Assembly (NCBI GenBank): GCA_024639025.1
Contig: JAHEJF010000042.1
Coordinates: forward strand, 1-9,410
Direction of reading: 5' to 3'
Length of the DNA stretch: 9,410 nucleotides
DNA from: Ahrensia sp.
GTDB lineage: Bacteria; Pseudomonadota; Alphaproteobacteria; Rhizobiales; Rhizobiaceae
Shown piece after piece: positions 1-6,957 of the stretch. The position numbers were made by a program, and so were the translations under genes. The stretch's first letter is position 1; every line of letters starts with the position of its first letter. Below the pieces are notes generated by a model. It did no database searches. It was not told the origin of the DNA and worked only from the letters and a program-made list of their open reading frames with translations.

Positions 1-2240
1 AACACTTTCACGTCATTGATCAATTGCTTGTCGGCGCCAGAAGCTGCGCGCACAATGGATGCGGCGGCGACATCGCTGTCGACGACGAAGGCAAAGTCCC
101 GCTCGAGCTGCTGAAATTGCGAAAGCTCCAGGGCCGGCCTTGTTTTGGTCGGCTTCTTCTTTGGCTTGGGCAGGGCGTCAATATAGATCTCAAACCCGCA
201 TATCGGTCCTTTCACATCAAGCAGGTCCAGCGTGTTGGGATGAAACTCGCCGAAATGGCCCAGAACCACTTTGGGGCCCAATTTGATGAGACCGGACCGG
301 CCAGGGTGATAAAAGTCAGGCGCCTCCGCCGCGATTTGCAGATTGCCGGTTGCCAGGCCACAGGCTTCAAGCACCGCAAGCGCATCAGCCTTGGCGTCGA
401 AAACGCCAACATCATCTGCGTTGCCTGCCCAGTTACGCCCCGCACCGCTCAGCGTTGCTGTCCCGCGTCTTATGCCGGAAGCCACACGGCGCTGACCTTC
501 GGGTTGATCAGATTCGTAGATCCCGGACACTTCGAAGATGGCAACATCACCGATACCGCGATCAGCGTTCCTGCCTGCCGCTGCGATCAGACCCGGTAGC
601 AGGCTGGGCCGCATGTCGCTCATGTCGGCTGCGATAGGATTGGACAGTTTCAGCGCGGCGCTACCACCACCAAAGGCCTTCGCGTGATCCTCAGGAATGA
701 ACGACCAGTTGACTGCCTCCATCAGGCCCCGTGACGCCAGCGCACGCTTGGCGTGGCGGGTTCGGATCTGCAAATTCGTCAAAATCCGCCCGCCAACGCC
801 GTCGATGCGCGGCAAGGGTTGCGGATCAATATTGTTGACGCCATAGACGCGCATGATCTCTTCAACCAGATCTGCCTTGCCATCGATGTCAGGACGCCAG
901 GACGGCACCGACACACTTGCCGAGCCGCCCTTTGCGTCAACTTCAAATCCCAAATTGGTCAAAATCTCCGTCGATCGGCTCGCATCAACGTCGGTACCAA
1001 CAAGACGTTTAACTTCTGAGAACGGGTAATCGATCTGCTTGGGCGTGTGTCCCTCATACCCGACAACAGCAGCTTTGCTGGCCGTTCCGCCGCAAATATC
1101 GAGCACCCATTGCGTTGCCAATTCCAGACCGTCGATCATGAATTCAGGATCAACCCCGCGCTCAAAACGGTAGCGCGCATCGGTTATCACGCCGAGGGTA
1201 CGACCCGTCTTGGCGATGTTGATTGCGTTCCAAAGAGCTGATTCTACCAAGACATCGGTGGTGTTTTCATCACAACCCGAAGCTTCCCCGCCCATAACGC
1301 CGGCAATTGATTCGACACCATTGTCGTCAGCGATAATGCAGTTCTCCGGTCCCAGCTCATATTCCTTGCCGTCAAGACCGATGATTTTCTCGCCTTGCTG
1401 CGCTCTGCGGACGACCAGATTGCCCCGGACCTTGGCTGCATCGAACACGTGCAACGGTCGGCCGCGATCAAATGTCATGTAGTTGGTGATGTCGACGAGG
1501 GCATTGATGGGCCTCAAGCCAATAGCAAGAAGTCGCTGTTGCATCCATTGGGGAGAGGCGCCGTTTTTGACACCCTTGACCAGACGGAGCGCAAAACCCG
1601 GGCACAATTCAGCTTCGTCGATCGTAACAGAAACCGGACAATCATCATCACCGGCAACCGGTTCAACAGCAGGGGTCTTGAGTGTTCCCATGCCGGAAGC
1701 CGCCAGGTCGCGGGCAATGCCTGATACACCGGTACAGTCGGGCCGGTTTGGCGTCAGTCCAATGTCTATGACAGGATCATCCAGCTTTGCATAGGCGGCA
1801 AAGCTCGAGCCCACAGGTGCATCCTGAGGCAATTCGATGATGCCGTCATGACTGTCCGACATTTCAAGCTCGCGCTCCGAACACATCATGCCGAAGCTTT
1901 CCTGCCCGCGGATATTGCCGACCGACAAGGTCAGGTCGATGCCCGGCACATATGTGCCCGGGCCAGCGAAGCAGCCAATCATGCCTGCTTTGGCATTGGG
2001 TGCGCCACAAACCACCTGGATGGGTTTTCCGTCGCCCTTGTCGACAGTCAAGACACGCAGCTTATCCGCATCAGGGTGCTGCTCGGCAGTTAATACGCGG
2101 GCGATGGTGAAGGGAGCGAATTGCGCCTTGTCATCGACGTCCTCGACCTCAAGGCCGAGCGAGGTCAGTCGTTCAACTATTTCATCGAGAGAAGCGTCGG
2201 TTTCCAAATGATCCTTGAGCCACGACAGGGTGAATTTCAT
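1..2240 (-). CDS. pheT: Phenylalanyl-tRNA synthetase beta subunit (3' end outside window)
   Basis: Beta subunit of the cytoplasmic (alphabeta)2 enzyme that charges tRNA-Phe; it carries tRNA recognition and editing functions. I read 746 uninterrupted codons from the ATG at 2240 to the left edge. The N-terminus [13 protein letters not shown] is typical, and the EMAP-type tRNA-binding domain follows, with [13 protein letters not shown] near residue 55 and [18 protein letters not shown] further on. The B3/B4 editing region contains [11 protein letters not shown] and SIAGVMGGE, and ERGVDP lies at about 360-365. In B5, D451, D457, E460 and E461 match, one residue offset, the metal ligands annotated in E. 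coli PheT (452, 458, 461, 462). RDFAFVVD at 714-721 opens the C-terminal FDX-ACB domain, and the last visible residues are [11 protein letters not shown]. The family length of about 800 implies that 50-60 residues lie outside. The start overlaps the stop of the upstream gene as ATGA, so translation is probably coupled. No frameshift was found. Confidence 0.97.
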   Translation of the reverse strand, partial: MKFTLSWLKDHLETDASLDEIVERLTSLGLEVEDVDDKAQFAPFTIARVLTAEQHPDADKLRVLTVDKGDGKPIQVVCGAPNAKAGMIGCFAGPGTYVPGIDLTLSVGNIRGQESFGMMCSERELEMSDSHDGIIELPQDAPVGSSFAAYAKLDDPVIDIGLTPNRPDCTGVSGIARDLAASGMGTLKTPAVEPVAGDDDCPVSVTIDEAELCPGFALRLVKGVKNGASPQWMQQRLLAIGLRPINALVDITNYMTFDRGRPLHVFDAAKVRGNLVVRRAQQGEKIIGLDGKEYELGPENCIIADDNGVESIAGVMGGEASGCDENTTDVLVESALWNAINIAKTGRTLGVITDARYRFERGVDPEFMIDGLELATQWVLDICGGTASKAAVVGYEGHTPKQIDYPFSEVKRLVGTDVDASRSTEILTNLGFEVDAKGGSASVSVPSWRPDIDGKADLVEEIMRVYGVNNIDPQPLPRIDGVGGRILTNLQIRTRHAKRALASRGLMEAVNWSFIPEDHAKAFGGGSAALKLSNPIAADMSDMRPSLLPGLIAAAGRNADRGIGDVAIFEVSGIYESDQPEGQRRVASGIRRGTATLSGAGRNWAGNADDVGVFDAKADALAVLEACGLATGNLQIAAEAPDFYHPGRSGLIKLGPKVVLGHFGEFHPNTLDLLDVKGPICGFEIYIDALPKPKKKPTKTRPALELSQFQQLERDFAFVVDSDVAAASIVRAASGADKQLINDVKV

Positions 2241-2785
2241 CGTTTTGGTGCTTTCGTCTTTGTAGCGCTTGTTTTGGCCGGTTTGGCCTTGCTCGTTCTT
2301 TTCCTGGCTGGTGCCTTGCTGGCTATGCGTTTGGATTTTGAGTTGGCGCGTTTGGCCAATTGATCAAATATGACAAACCCAATCCGCATTGCATCTTCTT
2401 CTGGCGCGGCATCAGCGATGTTTCGCTTTGAAATGGTCAGCGCCAGCTGATGGGCGTGGATCAATTGCGCGACCGGCTGATTTGAATTGAGCAAATGGCC
2501 TTCCAGGCGAATGAGATCGCCTTCTCCGGGGAACAACCCCAGCACGATCATGATGCCGGCGGCTGTCATCGCCGCAATCTCCAGCTGTTCCTCTTCGCCC
2601 TTCAGCGTCGCTTGCAATTCAAACAATTGCTTGGCGACAGACTGCGCGGTCTCTTCGGCCGCATTTTCACAGGATGTGGCATTCCAGTCTGCAGGCGTGG
2701 GTGCATTGCGCTCGCCGGCGCGCAGCTCGGCAGCCATGTGGGCATATTCGCCCTTCAGCAATGCGGCATCGGAATAACGCGGCAT
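2237..2785 (-). CDS. Unknown protein with lysine-rich tail, inside pheS-pheT operon
   Basis: I do not recognise this 182-residue protein. Its start codon overlaps the pheS stop (TGATG, 2787-2783) and its stop overlaps the pheT start (ATGA, 2240-2237), so it is almost certainly translated, and coupled to both neighbours. The body (residues 1-145) is acidic to neutral and looks helical. It includes a segment rich in E and Q (50-69), then a hydrophobic stretch [16 protein letters not shown] (70-85) that is too weak and too isolated to call a membrane span with confidence, and a second helical part (96-145). The tail (146-182) is strikingly basic: 15 of 37 residues are Lys or Arg and none is Asp or Glu, with Ala, Pro, Ser and Thr between them, as in histone H1-like bacterial tails. 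Such a tail suggests RNA or DNA binding, but that is inference. Its location suggests a role connected to PheRS, tRNA-Phe or translation, or simply a co-expressed passenger. Confidence 0.85.
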   Translation of the reverse strand: MPRYSDAALLKGEYAHMAAELRAGERNAPTPADWNATSCENAAEETAQSVAKQLFELQATLKGEEEQLEIAAMTAAGIMIVLGLFPGEGDLIRLEGHLLNSNQPVAQLIHAHQLALTISKRNIADAAPEEDAMRIGFVIFDQLAKRANSKSKRIASKAPARKRTSKAKPAKTSATKTKAPKR

Positions 2786-3879
2786 CAGCTCAGTCCCGCA
2801 AACAGCGTCGGCATATCGATGGGGCGGAAGCCGTAATGCTTTAGCCAGCGCACATCGGCATCAAAGAAGGCACGCAGATCCGGCATGCCGTATTTGAGCA
2901 TGGCAATACGATCGATGCCGATGCCCCAGGCAAAACCCTGATAAACATCGGGATCCAGACCACCGGCGCGCAGGACGTTCGGATTGACCATGCCGCAGCC
3001 GAGAATTTCCATCCAGTCGTTGCCTTCGCCAAAGCGCACTTCGCCCGGCTTTGAACGGTCGCACTGGATATCCACCTCCAGGCTTGGTTCGGTGAAAGGG
3101 AAATAGGACGGGCGGAAACGCATGTTCAGCGACGGTACTTCAAAGAAGGCCTTGCAGAACTCCTCGAGCGTCCATTTCAGATTGGCAAGATTGGCCGTCT
3201 TGTCGACGACCAGTCCTTCCAACTGGTGGAACATGGGCGTGTGAGTCGGATCGCTGTCCTGGCGATAGGTCTTGCCGGGAATGATGATGCGAATAGGTGG
3301 TTCCTGCGCTTCCATCGTGCGGATCTGCACCGGCGAGGTATGGGTGCGCAGCACCTTGCGCTCTCCGTTTTCATCCGCATTGAAAAAGAATGTGTCGTGC
3401 ATCTCCCGGGCCGGATGCCCATCGGGGAAGTTCAGCGCGGTGAAATTGTAATAGTCGGTTTCGACATCTGGGCCTTCTGCAACAGTAAATCCCATATCGG
3501 CGAAAATCGCTGTCAGCTCATCCATCACCTGGCTGATAGGATGAATTTTGCCGGCTTCGGCAGGTGAGGGGCGCACCGGCAAGGTGACATCGACCTTCTC
3601 GGTCGCCAGCCGCCTGTCGACGGCCTTTTTGTGCAATTCAGACTTCCGCTCGGCAACAGCATCCGTGATGCGGGTTTTCAGGCCGTTGAGTGCCGGGCCC
3701 ATGATCTGCCGCTCATCGGCATCCATCTTGCCGAGCGATTTCATCATCTCGGACACAGAACCCTTTTTGCCAATGGCAGCAATGCGAACGGCTTCGATGG
3801 CATCTTCATCGCCCGTTGCGGCGATCTCTGCCATCAGCCTGGTCTCGAGAGCATCAATTTCTTGCATCGTATCGGTCAT
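2785..3879 (-). CDS. pheS: Phenylalanyl-tRNA synthetase alpha subunit
   Basis: Catalytic subunit of PheRS, a class II aminoacyl-tRNA synthetase that activates phenylalanine with ATP and transfers it to tRNA-Phe. The protein has 364 residues. An N-terminal coiled-coil arm (about 1-95, with [16 protein letters not shown]) is followed by the catalytic core: [16 protein letters not shown] (149-164), motif 2 around [20 protein letters not shown] (202-221), the phenylalanine-pocket segment [12 protein letters not shown] (255-266) and motif 3 [17 protein letters not shown] (315-331). The C-terminal extension ([20 protein letters not shown]) is usual in alphaproteobacterial PheS. I chose the ATG at 3879 over an in-frame ATG at 3915 because GGGAAAAG sits just upstream of it and family members begin with a similar short N-terminus; the longer form would add 12 unrelated residues. 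The stop overlaps the start of the next gene (TGATG). Confidence 0.97.
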   Translation of the reverse strand: MTDTMQEIDALETRLMAEIAATGDEDAIEAVRIAAIGKKGSVSEMMKSLGKMDADERQIMGPALNGLKTRITDAVAERKSELHKKAVDRRLATEKVDVTLPVRPSPAEAGKIHPISQVMDELTAIFADMGFTVAEGPDVETDYYNFTALNFPDGHPAREMHDTFFFNADENGERKVLRTHTSPVQIRTMEAQEPPIRIIIPGKTYRQDSDPTHTPMFHQLEGLVVDKTANLANLKWTLEEFCKAFFEVPSLNMRFRPSYFPFTEPSLEVDIQCDRSKPGEVRFGEGNDWMEILGCGMVNPNVLRAGGLDPDVYQGFAWGIGIDRIAMLKYGMPDLRAFFDADVRWLKHYGFRPIDMPTLFAGLS

Positions 3880-4085
3880 GTCTTTTCCCGGCAGCCTGTT
3901 TGCCACGCATTGCATCGTCTGGTTTCTTGTCGCGCTCCTGCCAAGGCAGAATCGCGAATTGAATGTTTTGCACCTCGATCACTTGAATGCACCCGGAATT
4001 ACGGTGTTTTTTCAATGACCCAATCGGTACCAGCGTTTCGTCTACAGCATTTCGCCCTGTGATGGAATCGCTGTCGTCAATATAC
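3880..4085 (-). promoter_or_regulatory. pheS leader / intergenic region between the rplT terminator and pheS
   Basis: About 200 bases separate the rplT hairpin from pheS. The region holds the pheS ribosome binding site (GGGAAAAG on the minus strand, just upstream of 3879). I looked for a phenylalanine-rich leader peptide like pheM of E. coli and found none. Two weak -35-like boxes, TTGACG and TTGAAA, lack a convincing -10 partner at normal spacing. A short inverted repeat, CTGCC-AA-GGCAG, lies around 3938-3949. The pheS operon may have its own unrecognised promoter here, or may rely on partial read-through from rplT. Confidence 0.4.
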
Positions 4086-4118
4086 AAAAACCCGCGTCTG
4101 GGCCAGCCAGCGCGGGTT
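4086..4118 (-). terminator. Rho-independent terminator after rplT
   Basis: The minus-strand transcript forms an 8-bp stem, AACCCGCG with CGCGGGTT. The stem continues inward, after one bulged base, through 4 more pairs (CTGG/CCAG) to a 5-base loop. The stem runs into TTTTT then G. It lies about 30 bases past the rplT stop. Because pheS follows in the same direction, it could act as a partial terminator or attenuator as well as the end of rpmI-rplT. Confidence 0.8.
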
Positions 4119-4150
4119 CTCAAATTTCGTTGTTTTGAGAGCGCGTCGGC

Positions 4151-4552
4151 CTAGCGGACAGCGCTTTCAAATGCGTTTGGTGTCGTGTCTTTCAAATAGG
4201 TCAAATTGGCCTTGGACTGCTCAACGAGCTTGGCGAATGCCTCTGGCTCATGAATGGCCATGTCGGACATGACTTTACGGTCGAGCTCGATACCGCCCTT
4301 GGCCAGGCCGTCAATGAAACGGCCATATGTCAGACCATGCTCGCGCACCGCAGCGTTGATACGCTGGATCCAGAGCGAACGGAAATTGCGCTTGCGCACC
4401 TTGCGGTCGCGGTAAGCGTATTGATCTGATTTCTCAACAGCCTGCTTGGCAATGCGGATCGTGTTCTTGCGACGACCCATAAAGCCCTTGGCGGCCTTCA
4501 TTACTTTTTTGTGTTTTGCGTGAGATGTCACGCCGCGTTTTACACGTGCCAT
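4151..4552 (-). CDS. rplT: 50S ribosomal protein L20
   Basis: Primary-binding protein of the large ribosomal subunit, essential for its early assembly. In E. coli and Firmicutes it also represses its own operon by binding the leader mRNA. The protein has 133 residues, a little longer than the 117-118 of E. coli but normal for Alphaproteobacteria. Recognition rests on [20 protein letters not shown], then [40 protein letters not shown] and YGRFIDGL in family order. The N-terminal half is the long basic helix that penetrates rRNA; the C-terminal part is globular. AAGGA stands 8 bases upstream of the ATG. It lies 24 bases after rpmI and is clearly co-transcribed with it. Confidence 0.98.
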   Translation of the reverse strand: MARVKRGVTSHAKHKKVMKAAKGFMGRRKNTIRIAKQAVEKSDQYAYRDRKVRKRNFRSLWIQRINAAVREHGLTYGRFIDGLAKGGIELDRKVMSDMAIHEPEAFAKLVEQSKANLTYLKDTTPNAFESAVR

Positions 4553-4576
4553 AATCTTATTCCTTCAAAATTCGGC

Positions 4577-4777
4577 TCACAGGCCGTAGGGCGCCATTTT
4601 CTTGATGATTCTCTGATCTGGCTCGGCAAGAACTGTCGTGCCGCGTGCGTCACGAATGAACTTGTTGGACCGTTTGATCATGCCGTGGCGTTTGCCGGCT
4701 TGTGCCGACATCACCTTGCCATTGGCCGTGATTTTGAAGCGCTTCTTTACAGAAGACTTTGTTTTCATCTTGGGCAT
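4577..4777 (-). CDS. rpmI: 50S ribosomal protein L35
   Basis: Small basic protein of the large ribosomal subunit, 66 residues (family 64-67). The start [20 protein letters not shown] and the later [19 protein letters not shown] are diagnostic. GGAG stands 8 bases upstream of the ATG. It is the first gene of a two-gene unit with rplT. In most bacteria infC is directly upstream in the same operon; here a gene of opposite orientation intervenes, so rpmI needs its own promoter. Confidence 0.98.
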   Translation of the reverse strand: MPKMKTKSSVKKRFKITANGKVMSAQAGKRHGMIKRSNKFIRDARGTTVLAEPDQRIIKKMAPYGL

Positions 4778-4903
4778 TTTGCTCTCCGTTATTCGTGTTC
4801 ACACCCACCTTAAATTCAGGCTTTGGATCGACGATGAAATCGAAAAAGTGAACTTATCTGCATTCAGGAACTGACACGGCATGCCCTGCCGGACAGTTCG
4901 GGA
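4778..4903 (-). promoter_or_regulatory. Structured 5' leader of rpmI-rplT, possible L20 autoregulatory site
   Basis: If transcription starts near 4903 (see the promoter entry), the mRNA has a leader of about 126 bases. It opens with a two-part hairpin (4899-4868): GAACTG pairs with CAGTTC, then an asymmetric internal loop (TC against TGT), then CGGCA pairs with TGCCG around the loop GGGCA. A second domain follows. GTTCAC (4853-4848) can pair with GTGAAC (4802-4797) and encloses a small CGAT-TTC-ATCG hairpin; the closing helix ends just before the ribosome binding site. The pairings are read directly from the sequence. The role in L20 feedback is inferred from L20 leaders known in other bacteria. 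Confidence 0.45.
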
Positions 4904-4909
4904 CACGGG

Positions 4910-4938
4910 CGTATAGACTCAGATCGCTACTTATGCAA
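4910..4938 (-). promoter_or_regulatory. Candidate promoter for rpmI-rplT
   Basis: On the minus strand TTGCAT (4938-4933) and TATACG (4915-4910) are 17 bases apart, each matching the sigma-70 type consensus at 4 of 6 positions. A promoter is needed here because infC ends at its own terminator and a plus-strand gene lies between. The match is moderate and was not tested. Confidence 0.45.
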
Positions 4939-4939
4939 C

Positions 4940-4958
4940 CAAAATTGCGTTAATTTTG
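4940..4958. repeat. Inverted repeat CAAAATT-N5-AATTTTG, possible operator
   Basis: A perfect 7-bp inverted repeat around GCGTT lies in the divergent region between rpmI and the monooxygenase gene, just upstream of the candidate rpmI -35 box and 35 bases before the monooxygenase start. Its size and symmetry suit a dimeric regulator, but AT-rich short palindromes also arise by chance. Confidence 0.3.
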
Positions 4959-4993
4959 CCGAAAATTCCGAGCCAAACCGAAAGGCGGTCGCA

Positions 4994-6061
4994 ATGACCA
5001 GAATATTGATCGTGGGTGCGGGTCCGACAGGGCTGAGCGCCGGGGTTGAGCTGGCACGCCGGGGCATGGATGTCACCATTATCGACAAGCGCGATGAAGC
5101 ATCGGGGTTCTCGCGAGCCGTTGGTATTTTGCAATCAACGCTGGATCTGCTTGAGGCGTCAGGTGTTTCGGACAAATTGCGGCAGGAAGGCGTCCAGGTG
5201 CGCGGCGTCAAGATATTTGACCAAGACAGGCAGGTCTTCGCCTTCAACCTGGCGCCGGACAGCAATGATGAAAACGGTTTTCTGCTATGCCTGCCACAGG
5301 ACCGTACCGAGGCGCATTTGCGTGATACATTTGTGGCGCTGGGCGGTGATTTGCGCATGAGCACCGTGCTTGAAGACCTGCAACAGGATCAAGACCATGT
5401 CACGGCCTATTTCGGTGCCGGCAAGAGCGAAGTGTTCGACTATGTGCTCGGGGCAGACGGCGTACGCAGCACGGTGCGCGAAATTCTCGGCATCGCCTTT
5501 AACGGATTTGACCTGCCTGAAGATTGGTCGATTGCAGACGCCGACATTGACGGTTGGGCCAATCCGGACACCTTTGTCGCTTACCGCCTTGCTGGTTCCT
5601 CCATCGTTATTGCCGTACCGCTATCGGCAATCCGTGTCCGGTTTGTCTCCAATACCGCCGATGCGTTGGCCAGCCTGCCTGTCCAGCCCAAAGTATCGAA
5701 CCTGCGTCGCTCCGGCACTTTCAAGATCTCCATCCGGCAAGTCGAGCGATATGATTCGGGCCGAGTATACCTGGCTGGTGATGCGGCGCATGCCCATTCG
5801 CCGGCGGGCGGACGCGGCATGAATCTGGGCATTGCCGATGCCTGTGCTTTTGCCGAATGCCTGGTTTCGGGTCAGCTGGACGCCTATGGCAGCCAACGCC
5901 ATGCCGAGGGAGCCAAGATCATTCGCGCAAGCGAGACCGCCCGGAAGATTGCCACTGCCCGGAGCGGTGTCGGGCGATTTGCGTTCTTTTCTGTCCTAAG
6001 GATTATCGGCTTGTTTCCTGGACTGGTTTCCGCTCTCGTTCGGCGGTTTGTGCTGCGCTGA
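4994..6061 (+). CDS. FAD-dependent monooxygenase (PHBH-like, group A), substrate unknown
   Basis: Flavoprotein of the group A aromatic hydroxylase type, expected to use NAD(P)H and O2 to hydroxylate a small organic molecule in the cytoplasm. It has 355 residues. The Rossmann motif GAGPTG is at 8-13, with acidic D31 closing strand 2 (IIDKR); SRAVGILQSTLDLLEASG is at 40-57; the DG motif is GADGVRSTVR (153-162); the GD motif AGDAAHAHSPAGGRGMNLG is at 261-279. It lacks the thioredoxin-like C-terminal domain of phenol hydroxylases and is shorter than most relatives (about 380-550). The C-terminus (325-355) is hydrophobic and basic and could be a membrane-associating helix. The GD segment is less like UbiH/UbiF (usually GQGLN), so a ubiquinone role is not favoured. 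AAAGG stands 8 bases before the ATG. It lies in reverse orientation between rpmI and infC, where a gene is not usually found. Substrate cannot be read from the sequence. Confidence 0.85.
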   Translation: MTRILIVGAGPTGLSAGVELARRGMDVTIIDKRDEASGFSRAVGILQSTLDLLEASGVSDKLRQEGVQVRGVKIFDQDRQVFAFNLAPDSNDENGFLLCLPQDRTEAHLRDTFVALGGDLRMSTVLEDLQQDQDHVTAYFGAGKSEVFDYVLGADGVRSTVREILGIAFNGFDLPEDWSIADADIDGWANPDTFVAYRLAGSSIVIAVPLSAIRVRFVSNTADALASLPVQPKVSNLRRSGTFKISIRQVERYDSGRVYLAGDAAHAHSPAGGRGMNLGIADACAFAECLVSGQLDAYGSQRHAEGAKIIRASETARKIATARSGVGRFAFFSVLRIIGLFPGLVSALVRRFVLR

Positions 6062-6181
6062 TTAGACCCTGTCAGCCTTTGATGGATTCGCGGCACCCGG
6101 ATTTATCCAATATTTTCAATGCCCAAATCCGCGCCAGCGTTTCAGTTGAAGACTGAAATCCTCAAGCAATGATCATCAAAT
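6062..6181. other. Convergent intergenic region without a gene
   Basis: This stretch separates the 3' ends of the monooxygenase (plus) and infC (minus). It holds a hairpin, TTTCAG (6140-6145) with CTGAAA (6153-6158), that has no T-run on either strand. I see no clear intrinsic terminator for the monooxygenase and no open frame of note. Confidence 0.5.
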
Positions 6182-6205
6182 AAAAAAGCGGCCCGTTGGG
6201 CCGCT
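6182..6205 (-). terminator. Strong rho-independent terminator after infC
   Basis: In the minus-strand transcript AGCGGCCC pairs perfectly with GGGCCGCT around the loop AAC, followed directly by six T residues. It lies 25 bases past the infC stop. It shows that infC forms its own transcription unit here, separate from rpmI-rplT. Confidence 0.92.
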
Positions 6206-6229
6206 CTGATCAATCAGGTTTGAAATGCC

Positions 6230-6766
6230 TTAGCGCGGAGCAAGGACCATCATCATCTGACGGCCTTCCAGTTTCGGCTCGGCCTCGACTTTGGAAATGT
6301 CGGCGACATCTTCCTTCACCCGCTTGAGCAATTCCATGCCCAATTGCTGGTGCGCCATTTCACGTCCGCGGAAGCGCAAAGTCACTTTCACCTTGTCGCC
6401 CGCCTCAAAAAACCGGTGAACGGATTTCATCTTCACTTCATAATCATGGGTGTCGATGTTGGGCCGCATTTTCACCTCTTTGACCTCGACGGTCTTCTGC
6501 TTCTTGCGCGCGGCATTGGCCTTCTTTTGCTGTTCATATTTCAGCTTGCCCAGATCGAGGATCTTGGCGACCGGCGGCTTTGCATTTGGTGAAATGAGAA
6601 CCAGATCCAAACCTTCATCTTCGGCCATTTCCAATGCACGTGGCGTTGGCGTTGGGCCTAAGTGCTCTCCGTCGGAGCTGATAAGTTGAACTTCTGCTTC
6701 TTGAATGTCTTGGTTGGCGGCTGGGCCCTGCTTCTGCGCGGGCTGTGCTCTGAATGGACGGCGAAT
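6230..6766 (-). CDS. infC: Translation initiation factor IF-3 (ATT start)
   Basis: IF-3 binds the 30S subunit, keeps it apart from 50S and checks that the start codon pairs correctly with initiator tRNA. Reading from ATT at 6766 gives 178 residues, against 180 in E. coli. The N-terminal domain starts at [20 protein letters not shown] and includes [13 protein letters not shown] and [19 protein letters not shown]. The linker is [18 protein letters not shown]. The C-terminal domain includes [32 protein letters not shown] and [11 protein letters not shown]. No ATG, GTG or TTG upstream gives the conserved N-terminus; the first such codon in frame is a TTG at 6634, which would cut away 44 residues of the N-domain. 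AAGGAG lies 9 bases before the ATT. The ATT start is known in E. coli infC, where it lets IF-3 repress its own translation; the same control is inferred here. Confidence 0.96.
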   Translation of the reverse strand: MRRPFRAQPAQKQGPAANQDIQEAEVQLISSDGEHLGPTPTPRALEMAEDEGLDLVLISPNAKPPVAKILDLGKLKYEQQKKANAARKKQKTVEVKEVKMRPNIDTHDYEVKMKSVHRFFEAGDKVKVTLRFRGREMAHQQLGMELLKRVKEDVADISKVEAEPKLEGRQMMMVLAPR

Positions 6767-6771
6767 GGTCG

Positions 6772-6782
6772 TAGTCTCCTTA
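6772..6782 (-). promoter_or_regulatory. infC ribosome binding site that decides the ATT start
   Basis: A strong AAGGAG motif on the minus strand stands 9 bases upstream of ATT at 6766. Together with the conserved RRPF that follows ATT, it fixes the start at a codon that standard gene finders skip. Confidence 0.85.
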
Positions 6783-6811
6783 AATTCGTTGGTCGGAATG
6801 GTTAGCGCGCT

Positions 6812-6838
6812 TGTCTACTGCTTGGACACATCAGTCAA
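6812..6838 (-). promoter_or_regulatory. Weak candidate promoter for infC
   Basis: On the minus strand TTGACT (6838-6833) is a good -35 box, but the nearest -10-like hexamer, TAGACA (6817-6812), is only 15 bases away. Some promoter must lie in this divergent gap; this is the best -35 I see. Confidence 0.3.
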
Positions 6839-6859
6839 GCGATGGTTTCATAACATGCG

Positions 6860-6889
6860 TTGACGTAAAAATCACCATAGAATCTATAG
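6860..6889 (+). promoter_or_regulatory. Candidate promoter for the hydrolase-benE operon
   Basis: TTGACG (6860-6865) is followed 17-18 bases later by TCTATA/CTATAG (6883-6889), which fits the alphaproteobacterial form of the housekeeping promoter. It lies about 70 bases before the hydrolase start. An ATAGA-A-TCTAT inverted repeat (6877-6887) overlaps the -10 region. Confidence 0.45.
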
Positions 6890-6957
6890 CTGGGCTTGCA
6901 TGAGGTTGCACGCAGCAGTTAAGCCAGCATCAGACTGATCTGAGATGGTGTATTGTT

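Noticed and set aside
24..599. Long plus-strand open frame opposite pheT
   Set aside because: The minus strand in this region gives an uninterrupted, motif-rich PheT sequence. The plus-strand reading has no recognisable protein and is a shadow of codon bias.
3226..3567. Plus-strand open frame of 113 codons opposite pheS
   Set aside because: It is antisense to the catalytic core of PheS and has no family resemblance.
3854..4123. Minus-strand open frame of 89 codons upstream of and overlapping pheS
   Set aside because: It begins inside the rplT terminator hairpin, overlaps the pheS start, has no convincing ribosome binding site and resembles no known protein. A Phe-rich leader peptide role was also considered, but there is no run of Phe codons.
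6140..6158. Hairpin TTTCAG-N7-CTGAAA downstream of the monooxygenase
   Set aside because: No T-run follows on either strand, so it does not qualify as an intrinsic terminator.
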